Shown here piece after piece: positions 29,501 to 37,200 of a DNA stretch of 64,000 bases (the stretch's first letter is position 1; every line of letters starts with the position of its first letter). Position numbers and translations under genes: made by a program. This DNA comes from 66-474 sp040388785 (lineage in GTDB: Bacteria > Pseudomonadota > Gammaproteobacteria > Xanthomonadales > Rhodanobacteraceae), in assembly GCA_040388785.1 (NCBI GenBank), contig JAZKBD010000035.1, forward strand, positions 1 through 64,000, written 5' to 3'. The notes below the pieces were generated by a model that saw only the letters and a list, made by a program, of their open reading frames with translations, made no database searches and was not told the DNA's origin.

Positions 29501-29779
29501 GACGAAGCCCGCAAGCTCCTGCAACCCGCGCTGGCGTATTACATCGCCGAACAAAAAGCGGGCGCGACCGGCACCACCTTCCGCCATGACTATGCCTATG
29601 CGCTATACGTCAGCGCGATTTCGCAGCCGGGCGATGCGAACGGCCGCAAGCAGCGCGACGCGGCTCTGACCGAAGCAGCGGCGCAAATCGCAGGCGCTTC
29701 GGCGGAAGCGCAGAAACTGGCAGACATGCGTCGGTTGTCAGACCTGATCGCCAAGGGCCGCGCGACGACCCGCGCCTGA
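26573..29779 (+). CDS. Membrane-anchored STAND NTPase with helical-repeat C-terminus
   Basis: A 1068-residue protein, translationally coupled (ATGA) to the SIR2-TIR gene. Residues about 15-400 form a STAND-type P-loop NTPase: Walker A GQSGLGKT at 56-63, Walker B LLIFDQFEE at 147-155, RVLIALRED at about 211-219, then a winged-helix-like region ending in RVELTHDVL. A charged coiled-coil stretch (about 405-438) leads to one transmembrane helix at about 443-466. The remainder (about 470-1068) is alpha-helical with TPR-like character and no recognisable catalytic domain. By analogy with STAND proteins it is inferred to sense a signal through the C-terminal repeats and activate the SIR2-TIR partner. 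The helix would place the NTPase and repeats on opposite sides of the inner membrane. The trigger is unknown. Confidence 0.82.
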   Translation: MNDINRVDTVTLDPENPWLGLFSYSEETRAYFHGRDEEAAELARRVQRKLLTVLFGQSGLGKTSLLRAGLVPRLRGADFCPVYVRIDYAPGSPAPSEQIKQAIFRATAEAGHWTRPGSSIEGESLWEFLHHRGDLLRDADGLTLMPLLIFDQFEEIFTLGQADDAGRLRARQFLEDLADLVENRAPAALEKRLEDDDQAMEQFDFARADYRVLIALREDYLAHLESVKDIMPSITQNRMRLARMNGAQALSAVVKPGGKLVSQEVAESIVRFVAGGSELANAEIEPSLLSLVCRELNTARQAQGRREISADLLAGSRDTILSEFYERALADQPAGVRRVIEDELLTESGYRESLAEERVRKALDAAGAAPDALATLVDRRLLRIEERLDMRRVELTHDVLCSVVLASREQRHAREAREEAERQLAAQRERETATHRALLRTRMVATVCVVLLVLAVIAAVFGFVGMRRAKTAQAEAQASRTHAENLVGFMIDDFYNELAPTGRLGTLGMLAQKTVDYYNGLPPTLLTPETKINKAMALVRLGSAQSASGNQKTANKSFGDAEAIFKRLRAAGDNGEPVIYGLASILYNANYGAATGGGISTPMDQTAALLRPLVNGASPSRRVRQLYADTLNLICLNQQPQQALPTCDEALKTLAGLGALDLSDLNAAASWADTADTKSGELQALGRIAEAQKLEQQVFAMTEKVLAHRPGDLHALEDRFFAARRLAGLADSRHDVASATSYANQTVQAARDWVRFDPSSLDAWSRWAQALVGVATFQYEHGEVSAAIATARSALALAHDPHSPKGLAAVTSYIWLGLIRAQALSGDSAGANQSLQAYLRNLDGFATGFLPPGSPERLLAAGAMNQLLTGGQLKLDEGAAESALTQVTAARAMIASIEVPAADVGATRLKNRNLEASLNAAARAAVQLGRYAQAETLARQWLAIIPNSIAVQTDPKPLQSRATCMLAAAIAMQGRNDEARKLLQPALAYYIAEQKAGATGTTFRHDYAYALYVSAISQPGDANGRKQRDAALTEAAAQIAGASAEAQKLADMRRLSDLIAKGRATTRA

Positions 29780-29912
29780 GCGCGGAGCAAAGCGAGCCGG
29801 CCTTCGCCTTACATTCCCTGTAGGCGATCGCTGACCGAATCCTGCGCCCCGCACTGCTGCCGTGCCTCGCGCGCGTTGACCAGACTGTGCCCTTCATCCG
29901 GAGGGAATGGTC

Positions 29913-30464
29913 ATGGCTCATCACAAACGCGCGGCGCAAGGGTTCACGCTGACGGAATTGCTGATCACGCTGGCGATCGCAGGCATCCTTGCGATGATCG
30001 GCGCACCGGCGATGGGCAGCCTGCTGGCGCGCACGCGCGACGCGAGCACGGAAGCAATGGTTGCCAACACGCTGCGGCACGCGCGCTCGGCCGCGGTCAT
30101 GCGCAATGCACGTGTGCTGGTCTGTCCCAGTCGCGATGGCCGCCGATGCAGCGCGGGCGACGATTGGCAGCAGGGCTGGATCATCGCGCAGGATTCCGAT
30201 CATGACGGGCAACCCGATGGTGGTGCGGCGCTGATCACGGCGCAGGCGGCGATGCCCGCGGGCACGCGCGTCGTCACCAGCATCGGACGTGGACAGATCG
30301 CGTTCCAGCCCAGCGGCAGCGCGGGCGGCAGCAACGTGCGTTTCACGATCTGCCACGCGAACGCGCGCGAGGGCAAGGAAGTGATCGTCGCCAATTCCGG
30401 ACGCGTGCGGCTGGCGAGTGCGGATGCCGCGCATTTGCAAACGTGTCTCGCGGGACTGCAGTGA
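29913..30464 (+). CDS. GspH/FimT-family pseudopilin
   Basis: A 183-residue protein with a type IV prepilin leader. The sequence HHKRAAQG is followed by FTLTELLITLAIAGILA, with the cleavage Gly, N-methylated Phe and conserved Glu5, and then a C-terminal GspH-like globular domain. Two Cys pairs (VLVCPSRDGRRC and the C-terminal pair) may form disulfides. The start is set at ATG 29913, because GGAGGG lies 7 nt upstream. An in-frame ATG at 29907 is too close to it. It is a minor pseudopilin for type IV pili or type II secretion, but no other pilin gene is nearby. Confidence 0.9.
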   Translation: MAHHKRAAQGFTLTELLITLAIAGILAMIGAPAMGSLLARTRDASTEAMVANTLRHARSAAVMRNARVLVCPSRDGRRCSAGDDWQQGWIIAQDSDHDGQPDGGAALITAQAAMPAGTRVVTSIGRGQIAFQPSGSAGGSNVRFTICHANAREGKEVIVANSGRVRLASADAAHLQTCLAGLQ

Positions 30465-30519
30465 TCCTGACGACGCTTTGGGGTTCGCAAAGGCCGCTCA
30501 CCCCAACCTGCCAGACCGA

Positions 30520-32016
30520 TCAGGGTTGACCGAGATAGCGGTAATACGCGATGCCGAAATCCTGGAACGCGGGCTCGTTGCATGTGCCGACGCGCTCGAT
30601 GACGACGCCCGAGTTGCTGGCCTGCATGCCGTGCAAAGTGGCGCTGTCGTGCAACGCCGCGTAAGCGCTTTCATCCAGATCCACGGCGCCCGTCAACGCA
30701 TCGCGAAAATGCATCCTGCGCGCCGCCTCGCGCCAACCCGGCGCCGCGCGTGCGGGAATCGCCTCGGCCGCATCACCGCTGCCGTAACCGAGCACCAGCA
30801 AATCGCGTCCATCCAGTTCGATACCGCGCGCCGCTGCATCGTCCAGACCCGCCGCCAGCCATGCGGGAAGCGCCGCGGTGTAGAGGTTGCCGAATTCCAT
30901 CATCGCGTCGGCCCCCGTTCGCAACGTGTCCTCGACCAGGCGTTCGTAAGCTTCGCTCTTGCGGAACGCCTTGAGCAACGCCGCCGACGCCGGATACGCG
31001 TCCGCGGGCAGCACGCCGCCTTCGCAGCCGTCGACGCCGTGTTGCCATTCGCGCATCACCTCGTCGCGCGCCACGCCCGCGCTCGCGCAATAGCCGTCCA
31101 GCTCCCGCGCCGCATTGCCATCGCCGTGCATCGCGTCGTGACCAAGCGCCGCGAGCTGGGCCATCGCCCAAGCGTTGCGCGGCATGCGGTGATACGGCCG
31201 GTGCATGAAGGCCGCGGCCAATCCGCGCAGGTACGCGGTGCGCGAACCGCCACGCCGCGCGAACATCGCGTCCAGCGCGCGCAACGTCGCGTCGGTGTAG
31301 CAGTCGGTCGAATACTTGCCGTTGAACACCGGCAGGTCGCTCAGGTGTCCGTGCATGCCGGGCGTCTGGCCGGCGAAACGCAGGAACGGCTTGCGGAAAT
31401 CGAGACCGCGATATTCGGACGCACTGCCCGCCAGCGCGAGATCCAGTTCCAGCAAACGCGGAGATGCCTCGAGCAGCATTGCCACCGCACCCGCGCCCTG
31501 CGTCGGCTCGCCACTGCTGCCGCGCGCGTACTCGGCGATGTCGGCGCTCACCACGATGGCTTGGCGATCGCGTCCGTCGCAGGCGAGATAGCGCAAGCCG
31601 CCCTTCAGCGCGTAGACGCCGCCGAGGCAGGCGTGCTTGAATTCCGGCACTTCGCAGTCGCGCGCCAGCGAAGGTTTGCCTTCGGCGGCTAATGCGGTGT
31701 CGACGAGCCCGCGCACGATCACCGCGCCCGCCGCATTGTCGATGCTGGATTCGGTGCCGAGCGCGAGATAACCCACGCGGCGCGGATCGATTTCGTATTG
31801 CGCGATCAGCCTCAGCACCGCGTTCGCGGCCAGCGTGTAGACATTCTGGTCGGAACCCGGCATCCGGAACGCATGGCCCACCACCGCGCGCGTCTTGGCC
31901 GGATCGTTGCCCGTCCATTCGCACCAGCGTTCCAGGTCGACGCGATATGGAGGCAGATAGACGGCCATTCCGCTGATGCCGACCGGCGGATTCGATGCGA
32001 ACGGAACTGGAGCCAC
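30520..32016 (-). CDS. HMG-CoA synthase-like thiolase-fold enzyme
   Basis: A 498-residue protein of the hydroxymethylglutaryl-CoA synthase family within the thiolase superfamily. The Glu-Cys-His triad is visible as E89 (LGTES), C130 (FKHACLGGVY) and H272 (FMHRPYHRMPRNA). The acylation and condensation machinery therefore looks intact. Mevalonate pathway genes are absent nearby, and gammaproteobacteria of this type use the MEP pathway, so it more likely makes a beta-branched or hydroxyacyl-CoA in lipid or specialised metabolism. This is an inference. The start is set at GTG 32016, with AGGA 7 nt upstream. It is convergent with the pseudopilin gene and followed by no partner gene. Confidence 0.8.
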   Translation of the reverse strand: MAPVPFASNPPVGISGMAVYLPPYRVDLERWCEWTGNDPAKTRAVVGHAFRMPGSDQNVYTLAANAVLRLIAQYEIDPRRVGYLALGTESSIDNAAGAVIVRGLVDTALAAEGKPSLARDCEVPEFKHACLGGVYALKGGLRYLACDGRDRQAIVVSADIAEYARGSSGEPTQGAGAVAMLLEASPRLLELDLALAGSASEYRGLDFRKPFLRFAGQTPGMHGHLSDLPVFNGKYSTDCYTDATLRALDAMFARRGGSRTAYLRGLAAAFMHRPYHRMPRNAWAMAQLAALGHDAMHGDGNAARELDGYCASAGVARDEVMREWQHGVDGCEGGVLPADAYPASAALLKAFRKSEAYERLVEDTLRTGADAMMEFGNLYTAALPAWLAAGLDDAAARGIELDGRDLLVLGYGSGDAAEAIPARAAPGWREAARRMHFRDALTGAVDLDESAYAALHDSATLHGMQASNSGVVIERVGTCNEPAFQDFGIAYYRYLGQP

Positions 32017-32096
32017 GAGGATTTCCTGCGTCTGGACACGAAACGCGCGAGTATGCGGGAAAAGCGTGTCCACGCGACGTCAACGCGATCGCAAAT

Positions 32097-32126
32097 AAAA
32101 AAAGGCCGACGCGATGCGTCGGCCTT
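32097..32126 (-). terminator. Rho-independent terminator of tRNA-Asn
   Basis: On the minus strand an 11-bp stem (AAGGCCGACGC/GCGTCGGCCTT, 3-nt loop) is followed by a run of seven T. It starts 8 bp after the tRNA 3' end. Confidence 0.9.
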
Positions 32127-32133
32127 GCATGTC

Positions 32134-32210
32134 TGGCGCCCGAACTTGGACTCGAACCAAGGACCCCCAGATTAACAGTCTAGTGCTCTAACCAGCTGAG
32201 CTATTCGGGC
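32134..32210 (-). tRNA. tRNA-Asn (anticodon GTT)
   Basis: The 77-nt cloverleaf on the minus strand has acceptor GCCCGAA/TTCGGGC, D-arm GCTCAGCTGGTTAGAGC, anticodon stem CTAGA/TCTGG with loop CTGTTAA (anticodon GTT, plus-strand 32174-32176), T-arm CTTGG/CCAAG and an encoded CCA. It has its own promoter and terminator. Confidence 0.97.
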
Positions 32211-32222
32211 AGCGAGCCGCAC

Positions 32223-32251
32223 ATTATCGTTGCAGCCGCTTTGGCTGTCAA
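32223..32251 (-). promoter_or_regulatory. Promoter of tRNA-Asn
   Basis: On the minus strand a perfect TTGACA (32246-32251) and GATAAT (32223-32228) are spaced 17 bp apart. The -10 box ends 12 bp before the tRNA 5' end. The rest of the 193-bp space up to the amidase gene shows no gene. Confidence 0.85.
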
Positions 32252-32403
32252 AACGGGTTGCCTGCAGCCCCGGGGAAGCAGTTGTTGTGGAACTCGACTA
32301 CGGAGCGCTTTGCCAGGGACGGCGCTTTGATGGGCACGGCGTTCGCCACGGAACCATGCATCCCACGCGGCCATCCGTCGACGTGCGGCGACCGATCGCA
32401 AAG

Positions 32404-33894
32404 TCACGAACTTGGAATAAGCAGCACCTGCCCCACCTGGATGGCGCCGCCCGCCTGGATCTTGCTGGAATTCACCGAGCGCAAGGCATTCATGCTGACG
32501 CCGTACTGGCGGGCGATGCCGGACAGCGTTTCGCCGCGCGCGACCTTGTGCATGTCCTGGAACGGATCGCTGGAGTCCGGCGCCTTGTCCGCGGACGCCA
32601 ATCGCTGCGGCGCATCCGCACTGACCGCCTTGTCGCCCTTGGCGGTGTCTGCGTTCGTGGCCAGTTCGGGCGCGGCGTCGGCGGTGAGGTGCAGGCGCTT
32701 GTTGCGCTCCATCGCGAACCAGGTGCCCGGCGGCGGCGTGGTTTCGAAATACTGCTGCACGCCCGTGAGGATGGCGTTGGCCAATTGCTGGCGATCCTTG
32801 CCGCTGTCAAGGCGGCTCTCGTCGGTGCGATTGCTGATGAACGCGGTTTCGACCAGGATCGAAGGGACGTCCGGCGAGCGCAGCACCACGAAATTCGCGC
32901 CCTGCACGGTGTTGCGATAGAGCGGCCCGATCTTGCCGAGCGCCGTCAACACGTCGCCGCCGACTTCGCCGGCCGCGTGCATGCTGGCGCCTTGCGACAG
33001 ATCCAGCAGCACCGAGGCGAGCATGTGGCTCTTGTCGTCCAGCGACACGCCGCCGATCAGGTCGGACGCGTTTTCGCTTTTGGCCAGCCACTTGCCGGCC
33101 TCGCTCTGCTTGCCGTTCGCGGAAAGCACCCACACCGACGCACCGCGCGCGTCGCAGAAATCCGGGCACGAGTTGGCATGGATCGACACGAACAGGTCGG
33201 CCTTGTGCTCGCGCGCGATCTGGAAACGCTGCTTGAGCGGCACGAAGTAATCGCCGCTGCGGGTCAGCACCGCATGCATGCCGGGCTGCGCGTCGATCAG
33301 TTTCGCAAGATTCCTGGCGATTTCCAGCGTCACCATTTTTTCCAGCGTACCGCCCTTGCCGCGCGCACCTGGATCATCGCCGCCGTGGCCGGCATCCACG
33401 GCAATCACCACCGGGCGCGGCTTGCCTTCGGCGATGTCGCTGTCGATGGTCTTGACGATCTTCGAGGGCTTGGTGTCGGGCGTGCCGAGTTCCACCACCA
33501 GCCGATAGCCGTACTCGGCGGTGGGATTCAGCAGGAAACTCTTCGGATGCGCGGCCTTGTCGAGGTCCAGCACGATGCGCGCCTTGCCCTGGAAGCGGCC
33601 GATGCGCATGTCCTTGACCGCGCCCTTGCCGGGCTTGGCGCCCACGCCGTTGCCGAACACGCCGTTGTCCAGGTCCAGCACCACCCGGTCGGGGTTGCTC
33701 AACTGGAATAACTGGTAATCCACCGGCGCGGACAGTTCGAAGATCACCCGCGTCGAATCGGGGCCGCCCCAGATGCGCACGGCCTTGACGGTGCTGGAAG
33801 CGCTCGCTGACGCCGCGGCCGCGCCCGCCGCGCAGGCCAGCATCCCACAGGCGAAGATGAAAACCGACAGCAATGGGCGCAAGTTCCCCCTCAT
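32404..33894 (-). CDS. amiC: N-acetylmuramoyl-L-alanine amidase (AMIN-Amidase_3-LysM)
   Basis: The 496-residue periplasmic enzyme cleaves the amide bond between muramic acid and the stem peptide, splitting septal peptidoglycan during cell separation. A signal peptide is followed by an AMIN domain (about 35-140). The zinc amidase domain (about 160-385) has H170 in VDAGHGGDDPGA, E185, the SIHANS histidine and a catalytic Glu in VETAFISN. A LysM peptidoglycan-binding domain closes the C-terminus (about 447-494). The AmiB and AmiC names are used interchangeably for this layout in xanthomonads. It lies downstream of tsaE on the same strand, an arrangement common in proteobacteria. Confidence 0.92.
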   Translation of the reverse strand: MRGNLRPLLSVFIFACGMLACAAGAAAASASASSTVKAVRIWGGPDSTRVIFELSAPVDYQLFQLSNPDRVVLDLDNGVFGNGVGAKPGKGAVKDMRIGRFQGKARIVLDLDKAAHPKSFLLNPTAEYGYRLVVELGTPDTKPSKIVKTIDSDIAEGKPRPVVIAVDAGHGGDDPGARGKGGTLEKMVTLEIARNLAKLIDAQPGMHAVLTRSGDYFVPLKQRFQIAREHKADLFVSIHANSCPDFCDARGASVWVLSANGKQSEAGKWLAKSENASDLIGGVSLDDKSHMLASVLLDLSQGASMHAAGEVGGDVLTALGKIGPLYRNTVQGANFVVLRSPDVPSILVETAFISNRTDESRLDSGKDRQQLANAILTGVQQYFETTPPPGTWFAMERNKRLHLTADAAPELATNADTAKGDKAVSADAPQRLASADKAPDSSDPFQDMHKVARGETLSGIARQYGVSMNALRSVNSSKIQAGGAIQVGQVLLIPSS

Positions 33895-34006
33895 GGGGAC
33901 GAATTCAACCGCAAGCCGCGCCCGATTGCAAGCACTTTTTCCTTTGTTATCCGATGGCTGCGGATGTTTTGTCGATGCAGGATGATGAAGTTGCGCCAAG
34001 TGACGG

Positions 34007-34483
34007 TTATCTTCCGGCCCGGCCTGCCACCGGTTTGATGCTCTCGAGCCAGTGCTGGCCGCGCATCGACGCCGCGGCCAGAAGGACGCTGCGTCCCTGG
34101 CCGTCGTGTTCCAGCGTGATTTCCAGATCGGCCTTTGGCAAGGCGCCGCGCCCCCGTTCGGGCCATTCGACCAGCACGATCGTTTCCCGGCCGTCCAGTT
34201 CGTCCAGCCCCAGCCATTCCAGTTCGCCCGCGTCGGCGATGCGGTACAGGTCGAGATGGAACGCATCGCGGCCATTGACGAAGTAGCGTTCCAGCAAGCT
34301 GTAGGTCGGGCTCTTGACCCGTTCGCCCACGCCCATCGCCCGCAGCAGCGCGCGCGCGAACGTGGTTTTGCCCGTGCCGAGTTCGCCGCGCAGGTACACC
34401 ACGCCGCCATCCAGCAGCGCAGGTGCAAGGCTGCGCGCCAATGCAATCGTCGCGGACTCGTTCGGCAAATCAAATTTGTGCAT
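34007..34483 (-). CDS. tsaE: tRNA threonylcarbamoyladenosine biosynthesis ATPase
   Basis: A 158-residue P-loop ATPase with Walker A GELGTGKTTFARA near residues 40-52 and the family motif SPTYSLLERY. It supports the TsaB-TsaC-TsaD complex that puts t6A at position 37 of ANN-decoding tRNAs. tsaB is encoded at 47.6 kb. The start at ATG 34483 gives the normal family length. The nnr-tsaE-amiC order on one strand is a common proteobacterial arrangement. Confidence 0.94.
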   Translation of the reverse strand: MHKFDLPNESATIALARSLAPALLDGGVVYLRGELGTGKTTFARALLRAMGVGERVKSPTYSLLERYFVNGRDAFHLDLYRIADAGELEWLGLDELDGRETIVLVEWPERGRGALPKADLEITLEHDGQGRSVLLAAASMRGQHWLESIKPVAGRAGR

Positions 34484-34592
34484 GACGTTCCATTCGAAGC
34501 GGCTGTTGTCCAAAGTCAGGCCGCGGATGGCCGAGGTGGTCTTCCATGCGCCCTTGATGATCCGCTTGCGAGAGCGCCGGATTTGGCAGCGA

Positions 34593-36077
34593 TCAGGGAC
34601 GATCGCGCAAAAAATGGCCATTCACCAATGCGCGCAGGTAAGGGAAAAGATCGGACGCCAGCAAGCCACGTTCGCCGGCGCGCGCGGCAAGATCGCCCGC
34701 GCGCGCATGCAAGCCGACGCCGAGGCAAGCCGCGTCCCACGTGTCGAGTCCCTGCGCGATCAGTCCCGCAATCACCCCGGTGAGCAGGTCGCCCATGCCG
34801 CCCGAGGCCATGCCCGGATTGCCCCACGGACATACGGCCAGGCGTCCATCGGGATCGGCGATCAGGCTGCCCGCACCCTTCAGCACGACCATGGCGCGAT
34901 ATTTTTGTGCGAGTGCGCGCACCGCGGCGAAACGGTCAGCCTGGATTTCCGAAGTGGTCGTGCCAAGCAGACGTGCGGCCTCGCCCGGGTGCGGCGTCAG
35001 CACGCAGGCCGAAGGCAGCGTGCGCGGCGCCGCCGCAAGCAGGTTCAAGCCATCGGCGTCCAGCACCAGCGGCTTGCCGGCATCCAGCGCGGCATTCCAC
35101 AACCCGCGTCCCCATTCGTCCTGGCCCAGGCCTGGTCCGACGGCGAGCACGGTCGCGCGCGCCAGCAATGGTTCCAGATTGCGCGGCACATGCACGCCCT
35201 GCGGCATCAGTTCCGGGCGCGCGGCGAGGATCGCGCCGACATTCGCCTCGCGCGTGGCGATGCTGATCAGACCGGCGCCGACGCGCGCCGCGGCTTCGCC
35301 ACACATGCGCACCGCGCCGCCTGCGCCGAGATCGCCGCCGATCGCCAGCACATGGCCCTGGCGGCCCTTGTGGTTGTCGCGCGCCCGTGGCGGCAACGCG
35401 CGCGGCGCAAGCAGCGCGGCATCGGGCTGCGCCTGCGCGTAAATGTTCGCGGGAATGTCCAGCCTCGCAAGGCTGCGTTCGCCGCACTGATCGGCGCCTT
35501 GCGCGGTGAACAGGCCGCGCTTCCAGCCGACGAAACACACCGTCGCCGCTGCGCGCACGCAGGGATCGAACGCGACGCCGGTGCCGGCGTTCAGTCCGCT
35601 GGGCCCGTCCAGCGCCAGGACCGGACGCGTTTGTGCGTTCAAGGTTGCGATCAGTTTTGCCGCGTCGCCGGCGGGCGCGCGATTCAGGCCCGAACCAAAC
35701 AGCGCATCCACGTACACGTCGGCTTCCGGCAACGCGGCGGCGGAAAACGTGACTTGACCACCCTCGCGCATGCAACGTTCGCGTGCGAGCGCCGCGTCGC
35801 CGGTCGAGTGTTCGCTCGTGGCGATGACATGCGCGCGCATGCCCGCCATGCACGCCAACGCGGCCAGCAGAAACCCGTCGCCGCCGTTGTTGCCGGGGCC
35901 GCATACGACGCACAGCGTCTGCGCCTGCGGCCAGCGATGGCGCAACACGTCGAGCGCGGCGCGTGCGGCGCGCTTCATCAATTCGATGCCGTCGATGCCG
36001 CCACCGATGGCGAGCCGATCGAGCGCGCGCACCTGCGCGGTGGTGTAGAGCGCCAATTGCGGATCGGTGGTCGGCAT
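34593..36077 (-). CDS. nnr: Bifunctional NAD(P)HX epimerase/dehydratase
   Basis: This 494-residue repair enzyme corrects hydrated NADH and NADPH. The N-terminal YjeF epimerase domain (about 10-215) has VVCGPGNNGGDGF. The C-terminal ADP-dependent dehydratase domain (about 230-490) has LTPHPGEAARLLG and the phosphate-binding GNPGMASGGMGDLLTG. The ATG follows a TAGGAT -10-like hexamer by exactly 6 nt, suggesting a leaderless transcript, and it diverges from queG with overlapping -10 boxes. Members of this family are often encoded next to tsaE, as here. Confidence 0.95.
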   Translation of the reverse strand: MPTTDPQLALYTTAQVRALDRLAIGGGIDGIELMKRAARAALDVLRHRWPQAQTLCVVCGPGNNGGDGFLLAALACMAGMRAHVIATSEHSTGDAALARERCMREGGQVTFSAAALPEADVYVDALFGSGLNRAPAGDAAKLIATLNAQTRPVLALDGPSGLNAGTGVAFDPCVRAAATVCFVGWKRGLFTAQGADQCGERSLARLDIPANIYAQAQPDAALLAPRALPPRARDNHKGRQGHVLAIGGDLGAGGAVRMCGEAAARVGAGLISIATREANVGAILAARPELMPQGVHVPRNLEPLLARATVLAVGPGLGQDEWGRGLWNAALDAGKPLVLDADGLNLLAAAPRTLPSACVLTPHPGEAARLLGTTTSEIQADRFAAVRALAQKYRAMVVLKGAGSLIADPDGRLAVCPWGNPGMASGGMGDLLTGVIAGLIAQGLDTWDAACLGVGLHARAGDLAARAGERGLLASDLFPYLRALVNGHFLRDRP

Positions 36078-36083
36078 CGCGTG

Positions 36084-36093
36084 ATCCTACAAT
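36084..36093. promoter_or_regulatory. Overlapping divergent -10 boxes of nnr and queG
   Basis: On the minus strand TAGGAT (36089-36084) lies 6 nt before the nnr ATG. On the plus strand TACAAT (36088-36093) lies 6 nt before the queG ATG. The two hexamers share two base pairs, so the promoters should compete. Both imply transcripts that start at the A of the ATG. Confidence 0.55.
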
Positions 36094-36099
36094 GTGCGT

Positions 36100-37200
36100 A
36101 TGCCAACGGTCAGTGAAACCATCGCCAGCGAAATCGATTTCGCCGCACTCGCGCGGCAGATCAAGGCCTGGGGTGTGGAGCTCGGCTTCGCGAAGGTGGG
36201 CATCACCGGCGTCGATTTGCGCGACGACGAGACGCATCTCCAGGAATGGCTGCGCCAGGGCCGCCACGGCACGATGGATTACATGCAGCACCACGGCACC
36301 AAGCGCAGCCGCCCGCAGGAACTGCAACCCGGCACCGTGCGGGTGATTTCCGCGCGCATGAATTACCTGCCGGATGGCGTGGACACTGACGCGGCATGGC
36401 GCACGCTGGGTGACGGCGAATGCGCCTACATTTCGCGTTATGCGCTGGGCCGCGATTACCACAAGCTGATCCGCAACCGTCTGCAGAAACTCGCCGATCG
36501 CATCGCCAGCGAAACCGGACCGTTCGGCTATCGCGCGTTCACCGATTCGGCGCCAGTGCTGGAAAAGGCGCTGGCGCGCAACGCGGGACTCGGCTGGATC
36601 GGCAAGCACACGCTGGCGCTGGACCGCGACGCGGGTTCGTGGTTTTTCCTGGGCGAGCTTTACACCGACCTGCCGCTGCCGATCGATGCGCCTTCCACCG
36701 CGCATTGCGGAACCTGCACGCGCTGCATAGACGTGTGTCCGACGCAAGCCATCACCGGCCCGTACCAGCTCGACGCGCGCCGCTGCATCGCCTATCTCAC
36801 CATCGAATCGAAGGACGCGATTCCCGAGGAGCTGCGCCCGCTGATCGGCAATCGCGTGTTCGGTTGCGACGATTGCCAACTGGTCTGCCCCTGGAACAAA
36901 TTCGCGCAAGCCACGCACGAGGAAGATTTTGCGCCGCGCCACGGCCTCGATCACGCGAAGCTTGTCGAGTTGTTCGCGTGGACCGAAGACGAATTCCTGA
37001 AACGCACCGAGGGTATGCCGATCCGCCGCGCAGGTTACGCAGGCTTCATGCGCAACGTCGCGGTGGCGCTGGGCAACGCGCCGCACACGCCTGAAGTGAT
37101 GGAGGCGCTCGAGGCACGCGCCAACGACCCATCGCCGCTGGTGCGCGAGCACGTGGCATGGGCGCTGGCGCAACAAACCGCGAAGGCTGGCAAGGCATGA
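36100..37200 (+). CDS. queG: Epoxyqueuosine reductase
   Basis: This 366-residue cobalamin- and iron-sulfur-dependent enzyme reduces epoxyqueuosine to queuosine in tRNA. Two 4Fe-4S cluster motifs are visible: CGTCTRCIDVCP near 204-215, and CDDCQLVCPW near 253-262. A C-terminal HEAT-like segment follows. ATG 36100 is preferred because of the TACAAT box 6 nt upstream. An in-frame GTG lies two codons earlier. Its stop overlaps the next gene (ATGA). The window also carries queD and queE. Confidence 0.95.
   Translation: MPTVSETIASEIDFAALARQIKAWGVELGFAKVGITGVDLRDDETHLQEWLRQGRHGTMDYMQHHGTKRSRPQELQPGTVRVISARMNYLPDGVDTDAAWRTLGDGECAYISRYALGRDYHKLIRNRLQKLADRIASETGPFGYRAFTDSAPVLEKALARNAGLGWIGKHTLALDRDAGSWFFLGELYTDLPLPIDAPSTAHCGTCTRCIDVCPTQAITGPYQLDARRCIAYLTIESKDAIPEELRPLIGNRVFGCDDCQLVCPWNKFAQATHEEDFAPRHGLDHAKLVELFAWTEDEFLKRTEGMPIRRAGYAGFMRNVAVALGNAPHTPEVMEALEARANDPSPLVREHVAWALAQQTAKAGKA

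Noticed and set aside
30520..32016. Beta-ketoacyl-ACP synthase III (FabH)
   Set aside because: The length (498 residues) and the Glu-Cys-His context fit the HMG-CoA synthase family rather than the roughly 330-residue FabH.
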